Shown here piece after piece: positions 1-6,586 of a DNA stretch of 10,912 nucleotides. Origin of the DNA: UBA3210 sp963648895 (GTDB lineage Bacteria; Bacillota_I; Bacilli_A; RFN20; CAG-449). Where the stretch lies: NCBI GenBank assembly GCA_963648895.1, contig CAVJGK010000047.1, forward strand, positions 1 through 10,912. Reading direction: 5' to 3'. The first letter of the stretch is position 1, and each line of letters opens with the position of its first letter. The translations under genes and the position numbers were made by a program. Under the pieces are notes generated by a model. That model had not been told where the DNA came from, made no database searches, and saw only the letters and a list, made by a program, of their open reading frames with translations.

Positions 1-6
1 TTATAT

Positions 7-12
7 CTCCTT
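7..12 (-). promoter_or_regulatory. Ribosome binding site of an off-window divergent gene
   Basis: Read on the minus strand this is AAGGAG followed by six AT-rich bases running to the window edge, the right distance for a start codon at or just beyond the left border. It implies that a minus-strand gene begins immediately outside the window, divergent from the methyltransferase gene. No part of its coding sequence is visible, so its product is unknown. Confidence 0.6.
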
Positions 13-20
13 TTGCTTAT

Positions 21-48
21 ATTTTATCATTTAAAATAATAAAAACAA
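21..48 (-). promoter_or_regulatory. Candidate promoter for the off-window divergent gene
   Basis: On the minus strand a TTGTTT -35 box (43-48) is separated by 16 bases from a TAAAAT -10 box (21-26), and the ribosome binding site follows about 9 bases later. The 14-bp palindrome at 54-67 lies just upstream of the -35 box. In so AT-rich a sequence -10 matches arise easily, so this is a reasonable but unproven call. Confidence 0.45.
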
Positions 49-53
49 GAGAC

Positions 54-99
54 TTTTTACGTAAAAATAGATATTTTACACATATTATAAATTGTAAAA
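54..99. promoter_or_regulatory. Cluster of TTTTAC/GTAAAA half-sites, candidate operator
   Basis: Positions 54-67 form the perfect palindrome TTTTTACGTAAAAA. The same six-base half-site recurs as TTTTAC at 74-79 and GTAAAA at 94-99, and once more as TTTTAC at 145-150 just before the methyltransferase ribosome binding site. Inverted half-sites between two divergent genes are the usual layout of a dimeric repressor's operator. I do not recognise the motif as that of a known regulator. AT-richness makes single half-sites cheap, but the 14-bp palindrome is less likely by chance. Confidence 0.4.
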
Positions 100-101
100 T
101 G

Positions 102-131
102 GTAACAAATTTATTTATTTAAACATATAAA
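102..131 (+). promoter_or_regulatory. Weak candidate promoter of the methyltransferase-kptA operon
   Basis: A GTAACA box (102-107) lies 18 bases from a TATAAA box (126-131), about 33 bases before the start codon. The -35 match is only four of six, and several other AT-rich hexamers in this spacer could serve as the -10 box, so the exact position is uncertain. Confidence 0.3.
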
Positions 132-163
132 TATGGTTAAATTATTTTACTTAGAGGTGGATT

Positions 164-967
164 ATGAATTTCCAAAGAACTAATACTAAATTAACATTAT
201 TAGAAGATTATTATTCGCATTTTGATGAAGATCATCGTTTAAAGACTAGACATGGACAAGTAGAATTTATTGTCTCAATGAAATATATTGAATCAATGTT
301 GGATAATGATTTATCTAAAAAGATTATTGATATAGGAGCTGGAACTGGTGCTTATAGTATTTATTTATTAAATAAAGGCTATGATGTAACTAGTGTAGAA
401 TTAGTACAACATAACATTGATGTATTTAAACAAAATTGTTCTAAAGCTAATGTTATTCAGGGTAATGCTTTAGATTTATCTTTTATTGAAGATAATTCTT
501 TTGATGTAACTATTTTATTTGGACCAATGTATCATTTATTAAAAAAAGAAGAAAAGATAAAAGCATTACAAGAAGCAAAAAGAGTAACTAAGAAAGATGG
601 TATTATTATCACTTCTTATTACATGAATGAATATGCCATAATCACTTATGGTATTGTTAAAAAACATTTATTAGAAGCTAAAAACAATAATCAAATAGAT
701 GAATCTTTCCATATGCTCAATTTAGAAAATGATCTTTATTCAATGGTGAGAATTGAAGATATCGATGAATTCAATTTAGAAGTTGGATTAGAAAGAGTTA
801 AGATAATTGCAAGCGATGGACCTAGTAATTATTTAAGAAGAGAATTAAATGCTTTAAGTGAAGAAGAATATAATCTTTTTATTGAATATCAATTAGCCAC
901 ATGTGAAAGAAAAGATCTATTAGGTGCTTCTACTCACTTAGTTGATATTGTAAAAGTAAGAAAATAA
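164..967 (+). CDS. Class I SAM-dependent methyltransferase
   Basis: A 267-residue soluble protein that should transfer a methyl group from S-adenosylmethionine to an unidentified substrate. Motif I is clear at residues 54-62 (IIDIGAGTG), the glycine-rich loop that binds the cofactor. The acidic end of strand 2 follows at 75-80 (VTSVEL), and a motif IV-like stretch near 113-125 (FDVTILFGPMYHL) precedes a helix and the strand at about 146-151. Residues 1-50 are a helical cap and the last 90 residues may help choose the substrate. The start is supported by an AGAGGTG ribosome binding site at 153-159. Its stop codon overlaps the ribosome binding site of kptA, so the two genes are surely co-transcribed. 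Pairing with an RNA-processing enzyme hints at an RNA or nucleotide substrate, but that is inference from context only. The family call is firm; the substrate is unknown. Confidence 0.85.
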   Translation: MNFQRTNTKLTLLEDYYSHFDEDHRLKTRHGQVEFIVSMKYIESMLDNDLSKKIIDIGAGTGAYSIYLLNKGYDVTSVELVQHNIDVFKQNCSKANVIQGNALDLSFIEDNSFDVTILFGPMYHLLKKEEKIKALQEAKRVTKKDGIIITSYYMNEYAIITYGIVKKHLLEAKNNNQIDESFHMLNLENDLYSMVRIEDIDEFNLEVGLERVKIIASDGPSNYLRRELNALSEEEYNLFIEYQLATCERKDLLGASTHLVDIVKVRK

Positions 968-976
968 GGAGAACTT

Positions 977-1531
977 ATGGATTATATAAAATTATCTAAA
1001 GAAGTTTCATATGCTTTAAGACATGCACCTTGGGAATATGAACTTGAAGTTGATGAAGAAGGATTTGTACCTGTAGAACAATTATTAAATGCTTTAAATT
1101 CTTCCAAAGGATATGATAGAAAGATAACTAAAGAAGACTTAGAATATATTACCTTAAATTCTGATAAGACAAGACATGAAATAAAAGATGATAAAATTAG
1201 AGCTTTATATGGTCATTCTATACCTAATAAAATAGTTAAAACTAAAGCTATTCCACCTTCTATTTTATACCATGGTACCGCGCATAGATTTGTTGAATCT
1301 ATCTTAAAAGATGGATTATTACCAATGGGTAGACAATATGTTCATTTATCTGTTGATACGCAGATGGCTACTTTAGTTGGTAAAAGAAGAGATGATGATC
1401 CAGTTATTTTACAAATAGATGCTTTAAAAGCTTATGAAGAAGGAATTATTTTTTATATTGGCAATGATAAAGTATGGCTATGTGATAAATTACCTGCTAA
1501 ATATATAAAAATTTATACAAATAATAAATAA
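977..1531 (+). CDS. kptA: RNA 2'-phosphotransferase, KptA/Tpt1 family
   Basis: A 184-residue cytoplasmic enzyme. The family moves an internal RNA 2'-phosphate to NAD+, giving a 2'-OH, ADP-ribose 1'',2''-cyclic phosphate and nicotinamide. The N-terminal winged-helix-like half carries R15-H16 in the LRHAPW motif, and R75 in KIRALYGHS matches the conserved (R/K)IRAxxGHS motif. The C-terminal ADP-ribosyltransferase-like half has H99-G100-T101, R119 in GRQYVHLS and a VWLCDKLPAKYI end. R15, H16, R75 and R119 match the family's Arg-His-Arg-Arg catalytic set. Length is normal for bacterial members. AAGGAG at 966-971, overlapping the previous stop codon, fixes the start, and a hairpin terminator follows. 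In fungi the enzyme finishes tRNA splicing. Bacteria lack that splicing route, so the native substrate here is unknown; repair products of RNA ligases and RNA end-capping by ADP-ribosylation are the usual suggestions. Confidence 0.93.
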   Translation: MDYIKLSKEVSYALRHAPWEYELEVDEEGFVPVEQLLNALNSSKGYDRKITKEDLEYITLNSDKTRHEIKDDKIRALYGHSIPNKIVKTKAIPPSILYHGTAHRFVESILKDGLLPMGRQYVHLSVDTQMATLVGKRRDDDPVILQIDALKAYEEGIIFYIGNDKVWLCDKLPAKYIKIYTNNK

Positions 1532-1539
1532 GCATACAA

Positions 1540-1576
1540 AGAGGAGGTTTAAAACTTTCTCTTTTCTTTTATTCTT
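1540..1576 (+). terminator. Rho-independent terminator after kptA
   Basis: AGAGGAGGT (1540-1548) pairs with ACTTTCTCT (1554-1562) around a 5-base loop, forming nine base pairs that include two G-U pairs. A T-rich run (1563-1576) follows. It begins 9 bases after the kptA stop codon and ends the methyltransferase-kptA operon. The GGAGG inside the stem resembles a ribosome binding site, but no start codon follows at a usable distance. Confidence 0.65.
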
Positions 1577-1578
1577 AA

Positions 1579-1598
1579 ATCGATATACAAATATCGAT
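1579..1598. promoter_or_regulatory. 8+8 inverted repeat, candidate operator
   Basis: ATCGATAT (1579-1586) and ATATCGAT (1591-1598) are exact reverse complements separated by ACAA. The right arm overlaps the candidate -35 box (1594-1599) of the downstream four-gene operon, a position where a bound dimer would block RNA polymerase. Two further short palindromes lie downstream: TAACTTT/AAAGTTA at 1623-1638 and TGTTTATAAACA at 1648-1659. The regulator is not in the window, and I do not recognise the site. Confidence 0.5.
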
Positions 1599-1622
1599 AA
1601 TTTTGATAAATACTTGTATAAA
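1594..1622 (+). promoter_or_regulatory. Candidate promoter of the four-gene reductase operon
   Basis: TCGATA (1594-1599) is separated by 17 bases from TATAAA (1617-1622). The untranslated leader would then be about 90 bases and contains two small palindromes. The -35 box matches the consensus at four of six positions and lies within the inverted repeat at 1579-1598, consistent with repression from that site. Confidence 0.4.
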
Positions 1623-1721
1623 TAACTTTTTAAAGTTAAAATTAAAGTGTTTATAAACATGTCGAAGAAATAATAAATAAATCTTTAACATATTTTAAAA
1701 CTCACTTAGGAGGCTAATAAT

Positions 1722-2651
1722 ATGAAAAGTGGTTTTAAAAATTTAGATCCAAAAGATAATTTTTATCAAACATCTTTATTTTTCCCAATGCCTGTCGTTA
1801 TGGTAGGCACATTAACAGAAGATGGTAAGACAACACTTGGTCCTTACTCTCTTCTTGCTCCTTATTACATTGCAGGGAAGGGATATTATGCAATGTTGCT
1901 CGAATGTAGAAACTCATCTAATACCGCGCAAAACTTATTAAGAACTGGTAAATGTACTTTAAACTTTATAACCGATGATTCAAAGTATTTTAAAGAAGCA
2001 GTCCGTATGGGATGGCCTGGAGATAAGCCAGAAGAAAAGATGAAAGATTGTATTTTCCATCTAATTGATAGCCAATCTCAAGAAGAACATCCTAACGAAA
2101 AATATCCTCAAATGATACAAGAAGCATTCCAAGTTGTTGAATGTACATGGATGAAAGAATTAGATAATGCACAAGATGATAAACCAGGATCTTTAGATGG
2201 TTATGAAGGACCATATCATGATTTCAATGGTATTACATCTAAATTTGGAGCTCATTTCATCTTACGTATTGATCATATCGATATGAAAGAAAAATACTGG
2301 AATTCAATTGTTAATGGGGTAAATTCACGTAATTTCCCACGTGTTCCAGTTGATTATGGATATCGTGATTCAAAGAACTTCTGGTGTTCTAAATTTAAAA
2401 GACCTAAGGGAGAAATGTTACCTATGAGAGAAACAAGTATCTCATCGGTTAGATATGCAGCAGAAAGAATTCAAACAGATGTTAAATTTACCGATGATGC
2501 TTTGGCTAAACTTGTTAAAGTTCCAAGAATCTTCCTTCCTACAGCTTTAAAAGGTTGTATTAAATGGGCAGAAGAAAATAATTGTAAATTGATCACAGAA
2601 AAAGAAATGGCGATTATTAACGATAAACGTGCAAAAGAAAAACAAAAATAA
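1722..2651 (+). CDS. Flavin reductase-like split-barrel protein with a PCP_red-like C-terminal domain
   Basis: A 309-residue soluble protein. Residues about 15-200 read as the FMN-binding split barrel of the flavin reductase-like family: FPMPVVMVGT at 21-30, a GPYSLLAPY turn at 40-48, and a strand, helix and strand through CTLNFI near 78-83. Such proteins bind FMN and pass electrons from NAD(P)H or a partner protein to flavin or another acceptor. About 50 residues at the C-terminus (256-305) resemble PCP_red, the small domain at the end of the protochlorophyllide reductase B subunit: FTDDALAKLVKVP, a helix with CIKWAEENNCKL, then ITEKE. This fusion is unusual and suggests docking to a redox partner, which is inference. 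The start follows AGGAGG at 1708-1713. It is first in a four-gene operon, 18 bases before the NAD(P)-binding protein. The barrel call is solid; the substrate is unknown. Confidence 0.8.
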   Translation: MKSGFKNLDPKDNFYQTSLFFPMPVVMVGTLTEDGKTTLGPYSLLAPYYIAGKGYYAMLLECRNSSNTAQNLLRTGKCTLNFITDDSKYFKEAVRMGWPGDKPEEKMKDCIFHLIDSQSQEEHPNEKYPQMIQEAFQVVECTWMKELDNAQDDKPGSLDGYEGPYHDFNGITSKFGAHFILRIDHIDMKEKYWNSIVNGVNSRNFPRVPVDYGYRDSKNFWCSKFKRPKGEMLPMRETSISSVRYAAERIQTDVKFTDDALAKLVKVPRIFLPTALKGCIKWAEENNCKLITEKEMAIINDKRAKEKQK

Positions 2652-2669
2652 GATAGGAGATATAGAGAT

Positions 2670-3524
2670 ATGAAAGTTGCAGTTGCAGGTGCTTTTGGAC
2701 ATCTAGGATATGATGTTTTAAAAAAGGCAATTAATAAAAATTATGAAGTTGTTGCATTAGACTTAAATGAAAAAGATGTACCAGAAAAAGGTAAATATGT
2801 TTTCCACAAGATTGATGTAACAAACAAAGAATCATTAAAAGGAACTTTAGAAGGTGTTGATGTTATCATATCTACTGTAGGATTGGTTTCTAAATCTGCG
2901 AAATTAACAAATTATGACATTGATTTAAATGGTAATTTAAATTTGTTAGAAGAAGCTAAAGCATGCGGAGTTAAAAAGTTTGTATATGTTTCTGTCATTC
3001 ATGCAGAAACGGCTCCAGATGTACCAATGCTTGATGCAAAAGCTAAATTTGAAGAAAAGTTAAAAGAATCTGGATTGGGTTATTCCATTGTTAGACCTAC
3101 AGGATATTTTTATGATATCGCTCATGTATTTATGCCAATGATTGAAAAAGGTAAAGTAACATTGCTTGGACATAAAGATTACCCAGTCAATGTTATTGAT
3201 ACTCCAGATCTTGCTTCATTCATCATTGAAAAAGTAGGGCAAGAAGGTAATTCCTGGGACGAAATTGGTGGTAAAGAAGTTTATACATATAAAGAAATCG
3301 CTACAATGTTTTTTACCGCTGCAGGTAAGAAAGTAAAAATCTCTAGAGCTCCAGTCTTCTTATTTGATTTAATCATTAAAAAAGCAAGTAAGAAAAATGA
3401 TGGCTCAGAAGCTATTATTCGTTTTAGTAAATGGACTTTAACTCATGCGATGGAAGGATCAACCAAATATGGTGAAAACTCCTTCAAAGAGTATATAAAT
3501 TCCCTTTATAAGAAAGGAGAATAA
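2670..3524 (+). CDS. NAD(P)-binding NmrA-like protein (atypical short-chain dehydrogenase)
   Basis: A 284-residue Rossmann-fold protein. The dinucleotide-binding loop is at the very N-terminus (GAFGHLG, residues 7-13), and an acidic D31 at the end of strand 2 favours NAD(H). Later landmarks fit the atypical SDR5/NmrA group: DVIISTVG (64-71), KKFVYVSVIHAE (102-113), a KAKFEEKLKESGL helix, then YSIVRPTGYFYD. The classical YxxxK catalytic pair is not evident, as is common in this group, so it may be either a reductase or an NAD(P) sensor or chaperone. The region around YSIVRPTGYF resembles divinyl-chlorophyllide reductases and Ycf39-like proteins as well as general NmrA proteins. AGGAG at 2655-2659 supports the start. 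Its stop lies 2 bases before the DUF1295 gene, implying a shared pathway. The fold is certain; the reaction is not. Confidence 0.82.
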   Translation: MKVAVAGAFGHLGYDVLKKAINKNYEVVALDLNEKDVPEKGKYVFHKIDVTNKESLKGTLEGVDVIISTVGLVSKSAKLTNYDIDLNGNLNLLEEAKACGVKKFVYVSVIHAETAPDVPMLDAKAKFEEKLKESGLGYSIVRPTGYFYDIAHVFMPMIEKGKVTLLGHKDYPVNVIDTPDLASFIIEKVGQEGNSWDEIGGKEVYTYKEIATMFFTAAGKKVKISRAPVFLFDLIIKKASKKNDGSEAIIRFSKWTLTHAMEGSTKYGENSFKEYINSLYKKGE

Positions 3525-3526
3525 GT

Positions 3527-4381
3527 ATGTTAGAAGCATCAGGAGCATTTTGGATTTTAGTTGCTATTTGTTTTGGTATTGCATTACTTCTTTCTTCTAT
3601 TGGATTTAAGAAGTTTGTTTATTTCCTTTCAGTAGGCTATGGACTAACTGTATTAGGCATTGGTATTTTCTTAATTGTTTGTAGTATTGGACAATTTGAT
3701 TTATTTAATATTACAGGCGCAGGATTTGTTAATTATATCCTCGGAGCTTTATTAATATTATATGGTTGTCGACTTGCAGGCTTCTTATTATATCGAGAAA
3801 TAAAGAGTATATCATATCGTAAGACATTAGAAAAAGTTGCAGGTAAACAAGAAAAAGATATGCCATTCTTTGTTAAATTAATAATTTGGTTATCAGTTGG
3901 TGTTTTATATGTCATGCAAACTTATCCAGTTATTTTAAGAGTTGGTGGATCTTATACTTGTGATGGAACAGGTATGATTGCCCCATTAGTTGGCGCGGTA
4001 ATTGCTTTAATTGGATTAACAATGGAAACTATGGCTGACTTACAAAAAAGTGCCGCGAAAAAGATTTCAAATACATTCGTATCCACAGGTTTATATAAAT
4101 ATGTTAGATGTCCTAACTATTTAGGTGAAATTATTTTCTGGACTGGTATATTTGTTTCAGGTATTGATATTTATGGAACTTCTTGGGCAAGTTGGGTAAT
4201 TTCAATTTTGGGTTATTTATTAATTATCTATGTCATGGTAAGTGGTGCGAAGAGATTAGAAAAACGTCAAAATAAGAATTATGGTAATGATCCAAAATAC
4301 CAAGAATATGTTAAAAAGACTCCTATTTTAATGCATTTAATTCCTATTAAATCATTACAAAAAGCTAAATGGATTAAGTAG
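3527..4381 (+). CDS. DUF1295 membrane protein, steroid 5-alpha-reductase-like / ICMT superfamily
   Basis: A 284-residue integral membrane protein with about seven hydrophobic helices (near 7-24, 29-52, 66-90, 115-135, 150-168, 200-213 and 219-240). The C-terminal half carries the DUF1295 signature: METMADLQK at 166-174, GLYKYVRCPNYLGE at 188-201, and a tail with NYGNDPKYQEYVKKTP at 251-266. Members relate to steroid 5-alpha-reductases, which use NADPH to reduce an enone in a lipid, and to isoprenylcysteine and phospholipid methyltransferases, which use S-adenosylmethionine with a similar RHPxYxGE motif. The usual His of RHPNY is Cys195 here, which may affect cofactor binding. AAAGGAG at 3513-3519 drives translation, 2 bases after the previous stop codon. 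Sharing an operon with a flavin protein and an NAD(P)-binding protein favours reduction over methylation, but this is inference. Confidence 0.8.
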   Translation: MLEASGAFWILVAICFGIALLLSSIGFKKFVYFLSVGYGLTVLGIGIFLIVCSIGQFDLFNITGAGFVNYILGALLILYGCRLAGFLLYREIKSISYRKTLEKVAGKQEKDMPFFVKLIIWLSVGVLYVMQTYPVILRVGGSYTCDGTGMIAPLVGAVIALIGLTMETMADLQKSAAKKISNTFVSTGLYKYVRCPNYLGEIIFWTGIFVSGIDIYGTSWASWVISILGYLLIIYVMVSGAKRLEKRQNKNYGNDPKYQEYVKKTPILMHLIPIKSLQKAKWIK

Positions 4382-4382
4382 T

Positions 4383-5114
4383 ATGATTAACATGTTAACA
4401 GAGTTTAAAGATGCACCTCAATATGGAATGATATTACAAGGATTTTATGATTTAATCCCAGTTATATTATTTATGTTAGGAAGTGTCATCTTATTAAGAG
4501 ACTTATATGATAAGATGGTTAAGGGTTGTTATTGTTTATTATGTGCAGGTAGTGTGATGGTATTTTGTGCTGGTGTATTAAAAGCATTGCATAAAATCAT
4601 TATGGGTATATTTAGAGTTGATTATGTTATCTTGGATAAACAATTTACACCAACTCAATCAATTGGATTCTTATTATTGTTTTTAGCCTTAATGGGCATG
4701 TTTACTTCATTAAATACTAAATATATCAATAAACCAACTAAAACGATGGTGATAAGTTTTCCTTTAATTGGTCTATTCTTAGCTAGTGAAGTTAGTTATG
4801 GAGATTCTGGTTTACCAAGTTTTACTAATGCATGGCCATTTTTATCAGTAATGATATTAGGTGCGGCAGGATTTTTAGTAATGTTAATAATAATTTCATT
4901 TAAGATGAAATGTAAATTAGAAGCTATCTTATTTATGATTGCCACTTTATTAATGATTGGTATGGGGTATTTATCAACCAAACGTGGCTATGAAGGTGCA
5001 TGGTATCAAATTACATGTAATGTCTTTTATCAAGGTATTTACTTTGTTGCATGTTTATTATTAAAAAAACATGGTTTAAAAGAAGTGGATTTATTTTCTA
5101 AAAAAGAAAACTAA
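4383..5114 (+). CDS. Seven-helix membrane protein of unknown family
   Basis: I do not recognise this 243-residue protein. It has seven hydrophobic segments (about 18-38, 47-68, 92-110, 121-139, 150-173, 178-197 and 210-227) and a short charged C-terminus (LKKHGLKEVDLFSKKEN) likely to face the cytoplasm. The second segment and the loop before it contain four Cys (C49, C51, C54, C62), but there is no clear CxxC or heme-binding pattern. Its start lies 1 base after the DUF1295 stop codon with no good ribosome binding site, so it is probably translated by coupling; M4 is a possible alternative start. Being last in the operon, it may act as a membrane partner of the reductase, for example in electron transfer or substrate entry, but nothing in the sequence proves that. 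A strong terminator follows. Confidence 0.8.
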   Translation: MINMLTEFKDAPQYGMILQGFYDLIPVILFMLGSVILLRDLYDKMVKGCYCLLCAGSVMVFCAGVLKALHKIIMGIFRVDYVILDKQFTPTQSIGFLLLFLALMGMFTSLNTKYINKPTKTMVISFPLIGLFLASEVSYGDSGLPSFTNAWPFLSVMILGAAGFLVMLIIISFKMKCKLEAILFMIATLLMIGMGYLSTKRGYEGAWYQITCNVFYQGIYFVACLLLKKHGLKEVDLFSKKEN

Positions 5115-5121
5115 ATATAAC

Positions 5122-5159
5122 AATAAAGACGCTGGAAAGTTTCTTCTAGCGTCTTTATT
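5122..5159. terminator. Bidirectional terminator between convergent genes
   Basis: Bases 5122-5137 pair with 5144-5159 over 16 base pairs, one of them G-U, around a 6-base loop. The arms begin AATAAAGACGCT on the left and end AGCGTCTTTATT on the right, so each strand reads into a T-rich tail. It lies 7 bases after the four-gene operon and about 33 bases past the end of the convergent ATPase gene, so it probably serves both. Confidence 0.88.
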
Positions 5160-5192
5160 TTGCTTATATAGATATTATTTATAATATTTTAA

Positions 5193-6527
5193 TTAATCCC
5201 AAGAAGATAAATATTTTTTGATTAAGAAACAACAAAAATAAGGGAAAGTATAGATGTTATTAGAATTACCAATATTAAAATCTCCTAATTTAATTCCATG
5301 TTTAATATCTGCATAGTTTTCATTGTTAATTAATAATTGTAATGATTTAGATTTATTGCTATTTGATTTAACTTCAACTGGAATTAATTCATTCTTAGAT
5401 CTAACAAAGAAATCTTCTTCGAGCTGAGAATTTTCTTTTTTGTAATAATAAAGACCTAGACCTTGTTTGGTAAATGCTTCTGCCACAAAGTTTTCATATA
5501 AAGCTCCTTTATATAGACCTAAGTTTTTATTAATTCTTAAATCATCTTGTGCTTCATCATCTAATGAAGAAACAAGTAATCCAGTATCTGGATAATATAG
5601 TTTAAATCTATTTTCACATACATTACCTTTTAACGGTAATTCAGGATAAACTAAACAATCACATTTTAATATGACATTTGCGTCAATTAACCAATCGATA
5701 CAACCCATGTAGGCTCTAGAACGAGCATTAGAATCAAGCTTGTTAAATTGAAATTTTTTATTTTCCTTGGCTAGTTGCGCAGGAATATTACGATAAATAC
5801 TAATTATTTTAGTTTGATCTAGACCAATGGCATATTTTCTTACATCTTCTTCATAGTCAATCATGATTTGTCTTTGAATTTCTAATGATTTAGAAAAATT
5901 ATTGTTTACAACATAATTTTTTACAACTAGTGGCATACCACCTAAAACACAATATTCTAAAAATAATTTTTTATATGTATTAAGTTCTAATTCAGAGAAA
6001 GGAACAAGATTTTGCATATGGATTAATATATCATTTATTTGTGAATCAGTATAACCTAAAGCCCATAAGAATTCTTCAAAATCAAGAGAATACATAATAT
6101 AGTCTTTTTTATAACCTACGCTATTACTGTGGATTTTTTTATAATTTATTCCTAACATAGAACCGCTGCAAATTACATCATATCTTCCATCTAGTTTAAA
6201 TGCTTTTAAACTTGTCGCGATATCTGGAAACTCTTGAATTTCATCAAATATTATTATTGTGTTATTTGGTTCAAATGTTAACTTAGGATCAACTAGAGTA
6301 ATATTTTTTAAAATAGAAGGGACATCATATCCATCATCTAAAATATTGCTGAACTTCTTATCGAATACAAAATTAATGTAGATTACATTTTTATAATTGT
6401 TATTTGCGAAATGCAATATTGATTCTGTTTTTCCTATTTGTCTAGCGCCTTTTATTATTAATGGGGTATGATCAACATCATTTTTCCACTCGATTAAAAA
6501 GGAATCTATCTTTCTTTTTAAATACAT
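5193..6527 (-). CDS. AAA ATPase with DUF4143 C-terminal domain
   Basis: A 444-residue protein of the widespread ATPase/DUF4143 family. Walker A is at residues 27-34 (GARQIGKT), Walker B at 91-99 (IIIFDEIQE, with D95 and E96), and a sensor-like strand ends in CSGSMLG at 120-126. A helical middle region (about 150-335, including LFLEYCVLGGMPLVV) leads to a C-terminal PD-(D/E)xK-like nuclease fold: E345 in GALYENFVAEAF, E371-D372, then PVEVKS with E385 and K387. The family's role is not established; multiple divergent copies per genome are common in anaerobes, and links to defence or mobile DNA have been suggested. AGGAGG about 10 bases before the ATG supports the start. It is transcribed alone, convergent with the reductase operon, and three direct repeats lie upstream of its promoter. 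The domain call is firm; the function is unknown. Confidence 0.9.
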   Translation of the reverse strand: MYLKRKIDSFLIEWKNDVDHTPLIIKGARQIGKTESILHFANNNYKNVIYINFVFDKKFSNILDDGYDVPSILKNITLVDPKLTFEPNNTIIIFDEIQEFPDIATSLKAFKLDGRYDVICSGSMLGINYKKIHSNSVGYKKDYIMYSLDFEEFLWALGYTDSQINDILIHMQNLVPFSELELNTYKKLFLEYCVLGGMPLVVKNYVVNNNFSKSLEIQRQIMIDYEEDVRKYAIGLDQTKIISIYRNIPAQLAKENKKFQFNKLDSNARSRAYMGCIDWLIDANVILKCDCLVYPELPLKGNVCENRFKLYYPDTGLLVSSLDDEAQDDLRINKNLGLYKGALYENFVAEAFTKQGLGLYYYKKENSQLEEDFFVRSKNELIPVEVKSNSNKSKSLQLLINNENYADIKHGIKLGDFNIGNSNNIYTFPYFCCFLIKKYLSSWD

Positions 6528-6550
6528 AATATATCATCCTCCTTATTTTG

Positions 6551-6578
6551 AGTTTAACACAAAAAATAAGTTATTCAA
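6551..6578 (-). promoter_or_regulatory. Candidate promoter of the AAA ATPase gene
   Basis: On the minus strand TTGAAT (6573-6578) is spaced 16 bases from TAAACT (6551-6556), and the AGGAGG ribosome binding site follows within 16 bases. The first of the three 18-nt repeats lies only 8 bases upstream of the -35 box. The boxes are fair rather than strong matches. Confidence 0.4.
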
Positions 6579-6586
6579 TAGAAAAT

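Noticed and set aside
3733..3915. Minus-strand open frame opposite the DUF1295 gene
   Set aside because: Short, with no ribosome binding site, and fully covered by a gene with a clear family signature.
4796..4981. Minus-strand open frame opposite the seven-helix membrane protein
   Set aside because: Antisense shadow of a hydrophobic coding region in AT-rich DNA.
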